Notes: a model not told the origin generated them from the letters alone. A DNA stretch of 46,253 nucleotides from Pseudomonadales bacterium (GCA_028280225.1 JANQMF010000224.1:1-46253), one strand, 5' to 3'; shown: positions 1-9,205, counted from the stretch's first letter. Translations and numbers: made by a program.

Positions 1-223
1 CTTCTATAACCCCGGCCAGACCACGGGCGTCAACCACTACGCCATTGGTCTGCACCAGTGGGGCATGACTGTGGGTGGCGCCCGCTACCCGCAATGCAAG
101 GCCTTTTTCCAAACCCGCGGCAACAGCCTGGGCGTCTTGTTCACTGCGCAGGAAGACGACTTTTTCCGGATTGGCGGTTAGTTTCCCCGACCAGTTAGTC
201 CAACTTGGCATCTGTGGCTCCAT
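1..223 (-). CDS. FAD-binding oxidoreductase, N-terminal fragment (sugar-lactone oxidase-like)
   Basis: The reverse strand encodes about 74 residues that run off the left edge. The N-terminus contains PSWTNWSGKL, then EKVVFLRSEQDA and LALRVAGATHSHAPL. This is the opening of the PCMH-type FAD-binding domain found in D-arabinono-1,4-lactone and L-gulonolactone oxidase relatives. The His in GATHSHAPL lies where this family often attaches FAD covalently. The ATG at 223 has a GGGGAG ribosome site about 8 bases upstream. An in-frame ATG at 211, also preceded by GGAG, is an alternative. It is divergent from the gene at 303. Substrate cannot be judged because most of the protein is missing. Confidence 0.75.
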   Translation of the reverse strand, partial: MEPQMPSWTNWSGKLTANPEKVVFLRSEQDAQAVAAGLEKGLALRVAGATHSHAPLVQTNGVVVDARGLAGVIE

Positions 224-302
224 TGTTTGGCTCCCCGCACTATAGAGTCGCCAGGTCAAAAAGTAGATACTTCAGGTCATTTTTGGAATAAGGAAGAGAA
301 CC

Positions 303-944
303 ATGCCAAGACTAGACGAAGTTTCCCGGGCGGATGCCGACCCCTCGGTTATCCCGCTGTATGACGCACTATTTGGTCCTGACCGGGATCCGGTTGCGCA
401 GCCGGGGACCGCCACCGGTACGCCCGGAGATTGGTGGACGGTTTTTGCCCAGGTGCCGGACTGCCTGCATCATATGGTGGCCGGTTTCCAGTTTTATCGG
501 GACCAAAACCGGCAGATATCGCCACAGTTGCGGGAACTGGGTCAAGCCCGGGCGGGTTTTGCCCGGGGCAGTCAGTTTGTATTCTCCCAGCACTGTAAGG
601 CCCTGCGGGCTGCCGGATTTAGTGAAGAACAGATTGCCGCCATTCCCCATTGGTCCAGTACCGATCTGTTTGACGAAGTTCAGCGCGCGGTTTTAGCCTA
701 CACCGATGATCTTGTCCTGCAGGGCGGGCGTGTGGCCGACGGCACCTTTGCGGCACTGCGCAAACATCTGAGTGATGTGGAGATTATTGAACTCACTTAC
801 ATTACCTGTACCTATGAGCTCCACGCGACCATAACCCGGGCCCTACGTCTGGAATTCGACAACGTTGAAGAACGAGTGGTTGAGGTACCCGTTCCTGAAG
901 GTGAACAACGGGATATCGACTTTTTCCGCAATATCGATGATTAA
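303..944 (+). CDS. Carboxymuconolactone decarboxylase (CMD/AhpD) family protein lacking the CxxC pair
   Basis: 213 residues, all-alpha CMD fold. The core helix reads RELGQARAGFARG followed by FVFSQHCKALRAAGF, matching the family region that in AhpD carries E...CxxC...H. Here the Glu and His are kept but the two redox cysteines are not: the equivalent positions read QFVFSQH. A peroxidase role as in AhpD is therefore unlikely, and a decarboxylase-like or unknown role is more plausible. The start ATG has AAGGAAGAG just upstream. It lies divergent from the FAD oxidase fragment and converges on the CaiB-type gene. Family call good, substrate unknown. Confidence 0.8.
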   Translation: MPRLDEVSRADADPSVIPLYDALFGPDRDPVAQPGTATGTPGDWWTVFAQVPDCLHHMVAGFQFYRDQNRQISPQLRELGQARAGFARGSQFVFSQHCKALRAAGFSEEQIAAIPHWSSTDLFDEVQRAVLAYTDDLVLQGGRVADGTFAALRKHLSDVEIIELTYITCTYELHATITRALRLEFDNVEERVVEVPVPEGEQRDIDFFRNIDD

Positions 945-971
945 ACGTTAACCACCGGTTTCGACGGGTTG

Positions 972-2168
972 TTAGATGTCGCCGTTTTTGGTCAGCGTAG
1001 CCAATTCGTCCGCGCTATATCCGCAGGCGCTGAGAATTTCCTGAGTGTGGGTGCCCACGTCTCCCCCGGGCCAGTCCGTGCGGCCGGGGCTGGCGCTCAA
1101 CTTGGGTAATATGGCGGGAATTTGCAGCTCGCCCTGAGCCGTCTCGACCGATTCAAACAGGTTTCTGGCCTGGTAGTGAGGGTCTGCCAACATATCAGCT
1201 ACGTTGTAGATCGGGCCTACCGGGACCTGGGCGGCTTCCAGGGTTTTAATCACCTCCGCGGCAGGCCGTGCCCGGGTCCACACGGCAATGGTGCCGTCAA
1301 TAAAGTCCTGGTGTTCAACCCTGCCGGGATTGTCAGCAAATCTTGGATCTTTTGCCATGTCTTCGTGTCCCATCGCCTGCATAAGACGCACAAATATGGA
1401 ATCGCCGTTAGCGCCGATAACCACGTGTTTGTCGTCCCCACACAGATAGGTATTGGTAGGGACAATGCCGGTTAAGGTTGAACCCGCCGGTTGGCGGATG
1501 GTGCCCGTGCCGGAATATTCCGGGATCATGCCTTCCATCAGGTTGAACATGGCTTCATACAGCGCCACATCAACCACCTGTCCGCCGGTGCCGCGCTGTT
1601 GCTTACGCTCCAACAAAGCCAGCAGGATACCCAACACCGCGTGTATGCCGGCAACGGTATCACCAATGCTCAGATTGGGCCTGACGGGTACTTCTCCGGG
1701 AAAGCCGTTGACGTAGCGAAAACCGCTGTAGGCTTCGGTTACCGAAGCATAACCGGGTTTGGCACTATTGGGCCCGTCTTGTCCGTAACCGGATATGCGG
1801 GCAAAGATAAGATCCGGATTCTCAGCCCGCAGGTCTTCGGGACCAAGCCCCCATTTTTCCATGGTGCCGGGTTTGAAATTTTCGATGACCACATCAGCGT
1901 TGCTCATTAACCGGCGCGCAATCCCGCGCCCGGCATCGCTGCGCAGATTTGCCGTAACAGACTTTTTATTGCGCCCCAGGGAACGCCACCAGTAGGCAGT
2001 GCCGGAGTCATCAAGCAGCCGCCAGCCGCGAATGGGGTCTCCTTCTCCCGGGGGTTCAACTTTAATCACTTCAGCGCCGAAGTAGGCCAGCATGGTGCCG
2101 GCAAAAGGTCCCGCCAGCAGTTGGCCCAGTTCTATGACCCGTATACCGTCCAGCGGGCGCGCATTCAT
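972..2168 (-). CDS. CaiB/BaiF family CoA-transferase
   Basis: 398 residues of a type III CoA-transferase, which moves CoA between acids through aspartyl-CoA. It opens with ARPLDGIRVIELGQLLAGPF, has ADVVIENFKPGTMEKWGLG near residues 91-109, and the likely catalytic Asp170 in LSIGDTVAG, close to Asp169 of the family prototypes. The ATG at 2168 shares one base with the upstream stop (TGATG), so it is translationally coupled to the acyl-CoA dehydrogenase before it. A TTG at 2171 is a weaker alternative start. Last gene of a three-gene set read from 4575. It probably activates the acid that the paired dehydrogenases oxidise. Substrate unknown. Confidence 0.9.
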   Translation of the reverse strand: MNARPLDGIRVIELGQLLAGPFAGTMLAYFGAEVIKVEPPGEGDPIRGWRLLDDSGTAYWWRSLGRNKKSVTANLRSDAGRGIARRLMSNADVVIENFKPGTMEKWGLGPEDLRAENPDLIFARISGYGQDGPNSAKPGYASVTEAYSGFRYVNGFPGEVPVRPNLSIGDTVAGIHAVLGILLALLERKQQRGTGGQVVDVALYEAMFNLMEGMIPEYSGTGTIRQPAGSTLTGIVPTNTYLCGDDKHVVIGANGDSIFVRLMQAMGHEDMAKDPRFADNPGRVEHQDFIDGTIAVWTRARPAAEVIKTLEAAQVPVGPIYNVADMLADPHYQARNLFESVETAQGELQIPAILPKLSASPGRTDWPGGDVGTHTQEILSACGYSADELATLTKNGDI

Positions 2169-3430
2169 CAAATTTCACTCACATTGACGTTTCGCGGCAC
2201 GTCTCTGAACGGTCCTTTGTCAAAGCGGGGTTCCTTGGGCATACCCAGAACACGTTCAGCGATAATGTTTTTCTGAATTTCGTCTGTGCCGCCGGCTATC
2301 GAAACCGCGGGTACCGAAACCAGAATTTCCGCAATAATTCCTTTGTGGGGACTGTTTTCCCCGGTCAGCAAAGCTTCCGGGCCGGTGGTATCGGTGTGCA
2401 GCCGGGCCGCGGTTCGGGCAATGTTGCTGGCGGCGAGTTTGCTCAAAGATCCTTCCGGTCCCTGGGGTTTGCCCGCTTGTTGCGCAGCTCTTCCCCGGGC
2501 GGCAGTCCACTGGGCTGTGCGTGACAGTATCAGCAGGCGGGCCAGATCCTGGCGTACGACCGGATCGTTAATGGTGCCGGTTTCCTGAGCTCTTTGCAGG
2601 GCCAGGTCTACACGCCCCGCGCGTTGCGGATACCATACATAGGGTTCGTTGGCGACAGCCAGCTCCTCGCGGTATTCATCATAAATAGTGCCGCTTAACT
2701 GTGTTGTGTCAGTCCCGCCGCGGCTGCGCGCAAACGACTGACGTTCGTGGGCAAGGGTGGTTACCGCAACCTGCCAGCCGTTGCCAACTTCGGATAGCAG
2801 GTTTTCCCGGGGTACCAGGGCATCGGTCAGGAAAACCTCGTTGAATGAAGCATGCCCGTTCATCTGCCGCAATTGCCGGACCTCAATGCCCGGTTGGCGC
2901 ATATCGATAATAAAATAACTGAGTCCCTGGTGTTTGGGCACATCCCAGTCGGTGCGCGCCACCAACAGACCATAGTCGGCATGGTGGGCACTGGTGGTCC
3001 AGACTTTTTGACCGTTTACCACCCACTGATCACCGTTAAGATCAGCCCGGGTGGTGGACCCGGCCAGGTCCGAACCGCTGCCGGGCTCGCTGAACAACTG
3101 GCACCAGCTATCTTCACCGGTCAATATACGACGCAGATAGTTGGTTTTCTGGGTATGGTTGCCATGCTCCAGCAGGGTCACCGCCGCCAGCATTCGAGGG
3201 CCGGCGTGGGCAGCGCCAATTGCTCCGGCGCGGTTAAACTCTTCGTCAACCACGCTGGCCAGCGCGCTGGAAAAACCCTTGCCGAAATAGTCTTCTGGCC
3301 AGTGCGGAGCGGCCCAGCCCGAATCCACCAGCAGGTTCCGCCACGCTACCAGAGACAGGGAAGGATCCCAGTGTGTTTCCAGCCACTGGCGAACCTCAGA
3401 TCTTACGTTGTCCGGATTCACATCGCTCAT
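2168..3430 (-). CDS. Acyl-CoA dehydrogenase, subunit 1 of a coupled pair
   Basis: 420 residues. FAD-linked alpha,beta-dehydrogenation of an acyl-CoA is the family reaction. The mid-domain has SEPGSGSDLAGSTTRA and VNGQKVWTTSA; the C-terminal helix has SIAGGTDEIQKNIIAERVLG. The Glu of the YEG motif used as base in medium-chain enzymes is Gly here (GGTDEIQ), so the base, if present, lies elsewhere as in isovaleryl-CoA-type enzymes. Its ATG overlaps the stop of the upstream dehydrogenase by four bases (ATGA). Pairs of unlike dehydrogenases encoded this way commonly form heterotetramers, for example FadE pairs in steroid side-chain breakdown. A heteromer here is inferred. Confidence 0.92.
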   Translation of the reverse strand: MSDVNPDNVRSEVRQWLETHWDPSLSLVAWRNLLVDSGWAAPHWPEDYFGKGFSSALASVVDEEFNRAGAIGAAHAGPRMLAAVTLLEHGNHTQKTNYLRRILTGEDSWCQLFSEPGSGSDLAGSTTRADLNGDQWVVNGQKVWTTSAHHADYGLLVARTDWDVPKHQGLSYFIIDMRQPGIEVRQLRQMNGHASFNEVFLTDALVPRENLLSEVGNGWQVAVTTLAHERQSFARSRGGTDTTQLSGTIYDEYREELAVANEPYVWYPQRAGRVDLALQRAQETGTINDPVVRQDLARLLILSRTAQWTAARGRAAQQAGKPQGPEGSLSKLAASNIARTAARLHTDTTGPEALLTGENSPHKGIIAEILVSVPAVSIAGGTDEIQKNIIAERVLGMPKEPRFDKGPFRDVPRNVNVSEI

Positions 3431-4575
3431 GTGTTGATCTCCTCTGCAACGCTGGTCTCGGATCGAGCCGCGCTTTCGATAATTTGTTGCAACATGCGCT
3501 CCCGGTGATAAGCCGGTCCACCGAAAAATACCTCCGAGCTTTTTGCGCGCTTAAACCACAGGTGTGTATCATTTTCCCAGGTAAAGCCAATGCCTCCATG
3601 CAGCTGAATACACTGAATGCCAGCCTGTAAGTACGCTTCGCTGGCAGCAGCCTTGGCCAGGCTGGCCATTTCGCTGGTATTACGCTGTTCAGCCAATGCC
3701 TGCGCGGCCTGGTAAGCTGCGGTTTTTGCCAATTCTACTTCCAGTAAAAGATCCGCCAGCCGGTGTTTTATGGCCTGAAAGGACCCGACAGTGCGGCCAA
3801 ATTGAACCCTTAGTTTGGTGTACTCAACCGCTGCATCTAACAAAGCCTGCGCGCCGCCAATCATTTCATTGGCCAGGGCAACCAATAGAGTATTGTAGAT
3901 TTCCCCAAGCTGGGCCGGAGAAAGTGCCCCAATAAATACCGCCGGAGTATCCTGGAAATCCAGCTGCGCCAGCTTTCTGGTGGCATCCATGGTCTCAACC
4001 CCGGTGCGGGTTAACCCGGCCGCATTATGGGCCACCTCAAACAGGGCCAGTTGGCTGCCGGTATCAGCCACCACCAGAATCACATCCACACTGTGGCCGT
4101 CGACAACATATCGCTTGTGGCCGTTGAGTCTATATTCATCATCCACCGGTGTTGCCTTAAGCAGGATGTTGTGTGGCTCAAAGTGCATATCGGTTTCGCA
4201 CACCGCCAGAGTGGCCAGCTCTTTGCCTTCCGCCCACCGGCTTAAGTAGGTGCTGCACTCGTCAGCACCGGCAGCCTGCGCAACGGCGGTGCTGGCCATC
4301 ACCGTGGACAGGAAGGGTGAACAAAGCAGGTGCCGGCCCATTTCTTCCATGACAATACCCAGTTCCACCGCGGTGAAACCGCTGCCACCCTGGGCTTCAG
4401 GCAGGTGCAGGCCAACCAGGCCAACCTGCTGGCACAACTGCTGCCATATTTCGGGGTCGAAGCCAAGGTCTGACGCCATCAGGGTGCGGACCTGGCTGGT
4501 GGGTGATTTGTCCCGGCAAAATCGGGCAATCACGCCGCGAAATTGATCTTGATCGTCACTAAAACTAAAGTGCAT
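3427..4575 (-). CDS. Acyl-CoA dehydrogenase, subunit 2 of a coupled pair
   Basis: 382 residues, a divergent acyl-CoA dehydrogenase. It starts HFSFSDDQDQFRGVIARF; the C-terminal part has QLHGGIGFTWENDTHLWFKR, the motif typical of this subfamily. It lacks the long linker of its 420-residue partner, so the two are paralogous but unequal. The ATG at 4575 has GGGAGAGC directly upstream. It is the first gene of the left-reading set and is divergent from the hydroxy-acid dehydrogenase at 4660 across about 80 bases. Probably one half of an alpha2beta2 enzyme acting on a bulky or branched acyl-CoA; this is inference from gene arrangement. Confidence 0.92.
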   Translation of the reverse strand: MHFSFSDDQDQFRGVIARFCRDKSPTSQVRTLMASDLGFDPEIWQQLCQQVGLVGLHLPEAQGGSGFTAVELGIVMEEMGRHLLCSPFLSTVMASTAVAQAAGADECSTYLSRWAEGKELATLAVCETDMHFEPHNILLKATPVDDEYRLNGHKRYVVDGHSVDVILVVADTGSQLALFEVAHNAAGLTRTGVETMDATRKLAQLDFQDTPAVFIGALSPAQLGEIYNTLLVALANEMIGGAQALLDAAVEYTKLRVQFGRTVGSFQAIKHRLADLLLEVELAKTAAYQAAQALAEQRNTSEMASLAKAAASEAYLQAGIQCIQLHGGIGFTWENDTHLWFKRAKSSEVFFGGPAYHRERMLQQIIESAARSETSVAEEINT

Positions 4576-4659
4576 TGCTCTCCCAATATAGAATCTAATC
4601 GCCTAATGTACCATGGCTCAGATGACGTGCAGTGACATTTTCAATTTTGGACCCTTGTG

Positions 4660-5799
4660 ATGGCGGTGATTACCTGCGTCGAAGATTTGCGCAAACTACA
4701 CAAACGGCGGGTACCGCGTATGTTTTACGACTATGCCGAATCCGGGTCCTGGACAGAGTCGACCTTCCGCCGTAACGAGGCTGCCTTTGCGGAACTGCGG
4801 TTACGGCAGCGGGTGGCGGTGGACATTGGCACCCGCAATATCGCTACGGATATGTTGGGACACCGCTGTACCATGCCCGTGGGGATTGCGCCCACGGGGT
4901 TAGCGGGTATGCAATGTGCCGACGGCGAAATTTTAGGGGCCCAGGCGGCGGAAGCGTTTGGGGTGCCCTATGTCTTGTCCACGATGAGTATTTGTTCCAT
5001 AGAAGACGTTGCGGCGCATACGCAAAAGCCGTTCTGGTTTCAGTTGTATGTGATGAAAGACCGGGACTTTATTGCCGCGCTGATCCAACGTGCCAGGCAG
5101 GCCAAGTGCTCAGCCCTGGTGCTTACCCTGGATTTGCAGATTATCGGCCAGCGGCACCGCGACCTGAAAAATAATATGACCGCACCACCCAGACTTTCGT
5201 TGCTGAACATGTTGAATATGGCGGCCAGGCCCCGGTGGTGCGCGGGAATGTTAAGCACCTCCAGGCGGGGGTTTGGCAATGTTATTGGTCATGCCCGGGG
5301 GGTCAGTGACTTAACGTCGTTGTCTGCCTGGTCTGCGGAACAACTGGATCCCACTTTGAATTGGGCAGATGTTGCCTGGGTCAAGGAGCAGTGGGGCGGG
5401 CCTTTGATATTGAAGGGCATCATGGACGCAGAAGATGCCGCGCGGGCACTGGATAGTGGGGCGGATGCAATTATTGTTTCCAATCATGGGGGACGGCAAT
5501 TGGATGGTGCGCCGGCCAGTATCGAAGTTTTACCGGAAATTGTCGCGCGGGTAGACCGTCGTTTGCCGGTGTGGATGGATGGGGGTATTCGTTCCGGACA
5601 GGATGTATTTAAGGCGATGGCTCTGGGGGCTGACGGCACCTTTATCGGCAAGGCTTACCTTAATGGGCTGGGTGCCATGGGTAAGGCTGGTGTCACCCGG
5701 GTTTTACAGTTGATGGCCAGGGAACTTGATCTGACCATGGCCTTTTGTGGGCATACGGACATTAATCAGGTAGATTCGTCGGTTCTGTGGCGGTTTTGA
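4660..5799 (+). CDS. FMN-dependent alpha-hydroxy-acid dehydrogenase (LldD / glycolate oxidase family)
   Basis: 379 residues, TIM barrel binding FMN, oxidising an (S)-2-hydroxy acid to a 2-keto acid. N-terminal RRVPRMFYDYAESGSW carries the family substrate-binding Tyr. SNHGGRQLD holds His276, the proton-abstracting His, and the following Arg. DGGIRSGQDVFKA and ALGADGTFIGKAY form the FMN phosphate site. A GTG directly precedes the ATG (GTGATG at 4657), so the start is uncertain by one codon, and no strong ribosome site is visible. It heads the rightward set 4.7-8.8 kb. Compared with L-lactate dehydrogenases the substrate is open: any 2-hydroxy acid from chain breakdown would fit. Confidence 0.92.
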   Translation: MAVITCVEDLRKLHKRRVPRMFYDYAESGSWTESTFRRNEAAFAELRLRQRVAVDIGTRNIATDMLGHRCTMPVGIAPTGLAGMQCADGEILGAQAAEAFGVPYVLSTMSICSIEDVAAHTQKPFWFQLYVMKDRDFIAALIQRARQAKCSALVLTLDLQIIGQRHRDLKNNMTAPPRLSLLNMLNMAARPRWCAGMLSTSRRGFGNVIGHARGVSDLTSLSAWSAEQLDPTLNWADVAWVKEQWGGPLILKGIMDAEDAARALDSGADAIIVSNHGGRQLDGAPASIEVLPEIVARVDRRLPVWMDGGIRSGQDVFKAMALGADGTFIGKAYLNGLGAMGKAGVTRVLQLMARELDLTMAFCGHTDINQVDSSVLWRF

Positions 5800-5813
5800 A
5801 AGAAGGAAAATAT

Positions 5814-6290
5814 ATGGCGACATTTGAGGAAATTGCCGAGCCCTTTGTGGAGATGGCGCACAAAATTGTCTGGGCCAGCGTGGCGACGGTGGACAAACAG
5901 GGACGTCCACGGTCCCGGATACTTCATCCGATCTGGGAACTGGATGACAATGGGCTCGTGGGCTGGATTGCCACCGGACAAACCCCCATCAAGTTAGCCC
6001 ACCTCACCGTCAGCCCCTACGTTTCCTGCAACTATTGGACGCCGCAGCATGATACGTGCATGGCGGAATGTGCGGCAGCCTGGGTGGAGGACGCGGCAAT
6101 CAAGGCCCAGGTATGGGATAAGTTTGTCAACGCGCCGGAACCCGTGGGTTATGACCCGGCCATGATTCCCGGCTGGGAAAATGCTGAGTCGCCGGGTTTT
6201 GCGGTGCTCAAACTGGACCCCTGGCGATTGCGGGTCATGCCGGCGGCAGCCATGTTGACCGGCGAGGGTACCCTATCCTGGCGCGCCTGA
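5814..6290 (+). CDS. Pyridoxamine 5'-phosphate oxidase-like FMN-binding protein
   Basis: 158 residues with a split-barrel flavin fold: WASVATVDKQGRPRSRI is the typical first beta-hairpin, followed by HPIWELDD and WIATGQTPIKLAHL, and C-terminal KLDPWRLRVMP. Proteins of this group bind FMN, F420 or haem and often reduce or scavenge small molecules. It is too short and divergent to be PdxH. An in-frame GTG at 5787 would overlap the previous gene, but the ATG at 5814 is chosen because AAGGAA sits about five bases upstream of it. Same strand and 14 bases after the hydroxy-acid dehydrogenase, so probably co-transcribed. Role unknown. Confidence 0.85.
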   Translation: MATFEEIAEPFVEMAHKIVWASVATVDKQGRPRSRILHPIWELDDNGLVGWIATGQTPIKLAHLTVSPYVSCNYWTPQHDTCMAECAAAWVEDAAIKAQVWDKFVNAPEPVGYDPAMIPGWENAESPGFAVLKLDPWRLRVMPAAAMLTGEGTLSWRA

Positions 6291-6333
6291 GTCCTGGCGG
6301 CCACAAGCAAAACTAATCACATGGGAGATATCT

Positions 6334-7116
6334 GTGTCTGTAAAGACTGAGCTTTTTGATTTGACCGGCCAGGTGGCTTTGTTGACGGGTGCATCCAAGG
6401 GCATGGGGCGGTCCATGGCCATAGCCCTGGCGGATCACGGCAGCAAGGTTGTGGTGTCCAGCCGCAAACTGGATCAATGCCAGGCGGTGGTGGATGAAAT
6501 AAATAGCCGCTGTGGTGAAGAGCGAGCCATCGCCGTGGCCTGTAACATTGGGTATAAAGATCAGCTCCAGGCGCTGGTTGACGAGACCAGAGCGCGTCTT
6601 GGACCCATCGATACCCTGGTGGCCAATGCCGGGGTTAATCCGTTTTATGGTTCCATGTCCGATATTCCCGACGAAGCCTTTGACAAAATCCTCGCCAGCA
6701 ATGTGCGTTCGAATCACTGGCTGTGCCAGATGGTCTTGCCGGATATGGTGGCCAAGGGCCGTGGGTCTATAATGATCACCTCCAGCACCGGGGCTTTTTC
6801 CGCATCTGAAACCCTCGGCACGTATGCCATCTCTAAGGTGGCTGATATTGCCCTGATTCGAAACCTGGCTTTAGAGTGGGGCCCCAGTGGGGTGCGGGCC
6901 AATGCCATTTGCCCGGGGTTGATCAAAACCGACTTTGCCAAGGCCCTGTGGGATAACCCGGAAGCCGCCCAGCGGGCCAATGAAGAAACCCCTCTGCGTC
7001 GTTTTGGCGAATCGGAGGACTTTATGGGCATAGTGGTGTTTTTAGCCTCGGATGCCAGCGCTTATATTACCGGGCAGGCCCTGACGGTGTGCGGCGGCAC
7101 TCATATGTATCGTTAG
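6334..7116 (+). CDS. Short-chain dehydrogenase/reductase (classical SDR)
   Basis: 260 residues, NAD(P)-dependent oxidoreductase. The nucleotide-binding motif TGASKGMG is at residues 18-25, NAG at 98-100, the catalytic Ser in ITSSTGAF near 150, and YAISK at 164-168. The C-terminus ASDASAYITGQALTVCGGTH is typical of the FabG-like branch. The start is GTG with GGGAGA six bases upstream; a nearby ATG at 6321 is out of frame. Set between the PNPOx-like gene and a MaoC-like hydratase, it may be the 3-hydroxyacyl-CoA dehydrogenase step of the pathway, though SDR substrate cannot be read from sequence. Confidence 0.92.
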   Translation: MSVKTELFDLTGQVALLTGASKGMGRSMAIALADHGSKVVVSSRKLDQCQAVVDEINSRCGEERAIAVACNIGYKDQLQALVDETRARLGPIDTLVANAGVNPFYGSMSDIPDEAFDKILASNVRSNHWLCQMVLPDMVAKGRGSIMITSSTGAFSASETLGTYAISKVADIALIRNLALEWGPSGVRANAICPGLIKTDFAKALWDNPEAAQRANEETPLRRFGESEDFMGIVVFLASDASAYITGQALTVCGGTHMYR

Positions 7117-7168
7117 CGGTATTCAACCACGGCAGGTGGACAGGGCAGACAGGTGGGGGGAGAACATC

Positions 7169-7969
7169 GTGGAAGACGAAGCGGCGGGTAGCGTGGAATG
7201 GCTGGAACCCTATGCCGGTTTTACCTATCAGGCTGAAACCATCGAGGTGAGTGCTGCGTACCAGGCGGACAAACTGGGTACTTGCGGGCTAGATCCCGGC
7301 ATATTTGGTGGCCAGATAGATCCCTCCTTTTTTATTGGCCTTGCTATTCAAGCGGGAATCAAGAGCGGCATCAGCGCGGAGGGTAATGTCAATATGCTGC
7401 AGAATATTCAGCAGCATCGTCCTGCCCGGCTGGATGAGCCTTTGACGGTAAGCGGCCGGATAACCGCGGTGAATCCGGTGCCCCGGGGACGTACCGTTCA
7501 TACCAGCGTCACGTTTAGTGATGGTGCGGGTTTGCCGGTGATAACGGCCACGCGGATTTCGCTGAAGCCGGACCCGGCCAAGGTGGGGGTCCGGGGCGCC
7601 GGTGACCGGCCGGCCCCACTGGTGACGGATGCCGGCGAGCTCAGATTGTGTGAGCGCTATCAGCTGACGCCGGAGCGGGTTAAGGCCTACAGCAGCGAAG
7701 GCAACTCCATTCATTATGAGCAGGCGGCAGCGGAACAGGCCGGTTTTCGCGCACCGCTGATTGGCGGGGGGATGGGGGTCCATTATTTGATGGCGGAGTT
7801 ATGGCAGCAGCCGCCACAAACCTTTGCCATGGACATCTACTTTCGCCGGCCTATTTTCTGGGATGAAATGATTCAGGTAGGACGGATGGCGCCGGATGCA
7901 AATACCCGGGTGCTGGCGTTGCTCAAACCTGATGCAAAGGTGGGTACGGAACTTTCGGTAAATCTATAA
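7169..7969 (+). CDS. MaoC-like hotdog dehydratase/hydratase, double-domain
   Basis: 266 residues from the chosen start. The N-terminal half resembles the FAS1-type/MaoC N-terminal hotdog (DPSFFIGLAIQAG, LTVSGRITAVNPVPRG). The C-terminal half has YSSEGNSIHYEQAAAEQAGF and PLIGGGMGVHY, the R-hydratase site with His in NSIH, although the usual Asp (D-x-N-x-x-H) reads E-G-N-S-I-H. It probably hydrates an enoyl-CoA. The GTG at 7169 is preferred over the GTG at 7136 because a run of six G plus A lies seven bases before it. It follows the SDR and precedes the AIM24 gene on the same strand. Confidence 0.85.
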   Translation: MEDEAAGSVEWLEPYAGFTYQAETIEVSAAYQADKLGTCGLDPGIFGGQIDPSFFIGLAIQAGIKSGISAEGNVNMLQNIQQHRPARLDEPLTVSGRITAVNPVPRGRTVHTSVTFSDGAGLPVITATRISLKPDPAKVGVRGAGDRPAPLVTDAGELRLCERYQLTPERVKAYSSEGNSIHYEQAAAEQAGFRAPLIGGGMGVHYLMAELWQQPPQTFAMDIYFRRPIFWDEMIQVGRMAPDANTRVLALLKPDAKVGTELSVNL

Positions 7970-8003
7970 ACTGCTTAAAAACAAATGATTATGGAGGATA
8001 GTT

Positions 8004-8786
8004 ATGATTTGTCATGAAGTAGATTATGAAATCTTCGGCGATGACATGCAGATTGTTGAGGTGGAATTGGACCCGGGTGAGGTGGTCATTGCCGAGGCTG
8101 GGGCCATGAATTACATGGAGGATGGCATCGCCTTTGAGACCAAGATGGGTGACGGTTCCAACCCGGACGGTGGTGTGCTGGATTCCATATTTAATATCGG
8201 CAAGCGGGTGCTCACCGGCGAGTCTATTTTTATGACCCATTTTTCCAATCAGGGTTCGGGCAAGAAGCGTGTTGCTTTTGCCGCGCCGTACCCGGGCAAA
8301 ATTATCCCCATCGATATGGCGCAGATGGGTGGTGAACTGATTTGTCAGAAAGATGCCTTTTTATGTGCCGCCTTTGGCACCAACTTAGACATTGCCTTTC
8401 ATCGCCGCCTGGGGGCAGGATTTTTTGGCGGTGAGGGTTTTATCCTGCAGCGGCTGAAGGGAGACGGCAAAGCCTTTGTGCATGTTGGCGGCACGGTGGT
8501 CAAACGCGAGTTGAACAACGAAACCTTGCGCGTGGACACCGGTTGTATTGCAGCCTTTACCCCGGGAATCGACTACGACATTGAGCGGGCGGGTGGACTA
8601 AAGTCCATGATCTTCGGTGGTGAAGGATTGTTCCTGGCCAGCCTGAAAGGCACCGGCACCGTCTATCTGCAAAGCCTGCCGTTTTCGCGCCTGGCCAGCC
8701 GGGTGATTCGCGCCACGCAGGTGGGTCAAAAGAAGGGTGAAGGTTCGGTGTTAGGTGGGCTGGGTGATGTGTTTGGAGACCGTTAG
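8004..8786 (+). CDS. AIM24/TIGR00266 family protein
   Basis: 260 residues, a beta-rich protein of the AIM24 group. Seen: [20 protein letters not shown] at the N-terminus, central [19 protein letters not shown] and [17 protein letters not shown], and [13 protein letters not shown] near the end. These repeated strand modules and the Gly-rich GFFGGEGF turn are the family hallmark. No signal peptide or membrane span, so cytoplasmic. Family members are widespread but their biochemical role is not settled; the yeast namesake affects mitochondrial inner-membrane organisation. A GGAGG site precedes the ATG. It lies at the end of the rightward set and converges on the small MaoC gene. Confidence 0.9.
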   Translation: MICHEVDYEIFGDDMQIVEVELDPGEVVIAEAGAMNYMEDGIAFETKMGDGSNPDGGVLDSIFNIGKRVLTGESIFMTHFSNQGSGKKRVAFAAPYPGKIIPIDMAQMGGELICQKDAFLCAAFGTNLDIAFHRRLGAGFFGGEGFILQRLKGDGKAFVHVGGTVVKRELNNETLRVDTGCIAAFTPGIDYDIERAGGLKSMIFGGEGLFLASLKGTGTVYLQSLPFSRLASRVIRATQVGQKKGEGSVLGGLGDVFGDR

Positions 8787-8791
8787 CCCCG

Positions 8792-9205
8792 CTATACCGG
8801 CAACTTGACCCGGGCGGTGCCAAACACCCGGGTTTCGTCGGCGCTGTTCTTCAGCGTCATGTCCAGTTCCACAAGGCCGGTGTCTTCATCAATGTCGGTA
8901 ACCACCGCGCCGATGATACAGGGGTCGTCCGCCAGCATCGGGGCACGGAACACCGTATCGATGTGTTCAATGGTTGCTGCCGGGCACCAGTTGTGAATGG
9001 TGCTGGTCAAAAACCCCATACCCATAATGCCGGGTACCAGGGCCCCGGGCAGCCCTTCTTTGCGGGCGCGCTCATGGTCTTCAAAACGGCCGCCGCCCCA
9101 GCCCACGGCGTGGGCAAACTGGCTGGTATTGGCCAGGCTGGTGTCCGGTACAAAGGTGGGCAACTCGGCGCCAAATTCAACATCGTGAATGGTGGTTATG
9201 CTCAT
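8792..9205 (-). CDS. Small MaoC-like hotdog protein, partner B
   Basis: 137 residues, a single hotdog domain (FEDHERARKEGLPGALVPGI, MGFLTSTIHNW, IEHIDTVFRAPMLADD). It lacks a full D-x-N-x-x-H hydratase signature, suggesting it may be the structural half of a heteromer. Its ATG overlaps the stop of the previous hotdog gene by four bases (ATGA at 9202-9205), so the two are translationally coupled. By analogy with ChsH1-ChsH2 of steroid degradation, two small hotdog proteins could form one enoyl-CoA hydratase. This is inference. It could instead be a thioesterase-like protein. Confidence 0.85.
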   Translation of the reverse strand: MSITTIHDVEFGAELPTFVPDTSLANTSQFAHAVGWGGGRFEDHERARKEGLPGALVPGIMGMGFLTSTIHNWCPAATIEHIDTVFRAPMLADDPCIIGAVVTDIDEDTGLVELDMTLKNSADETRVFGTARVKLPV

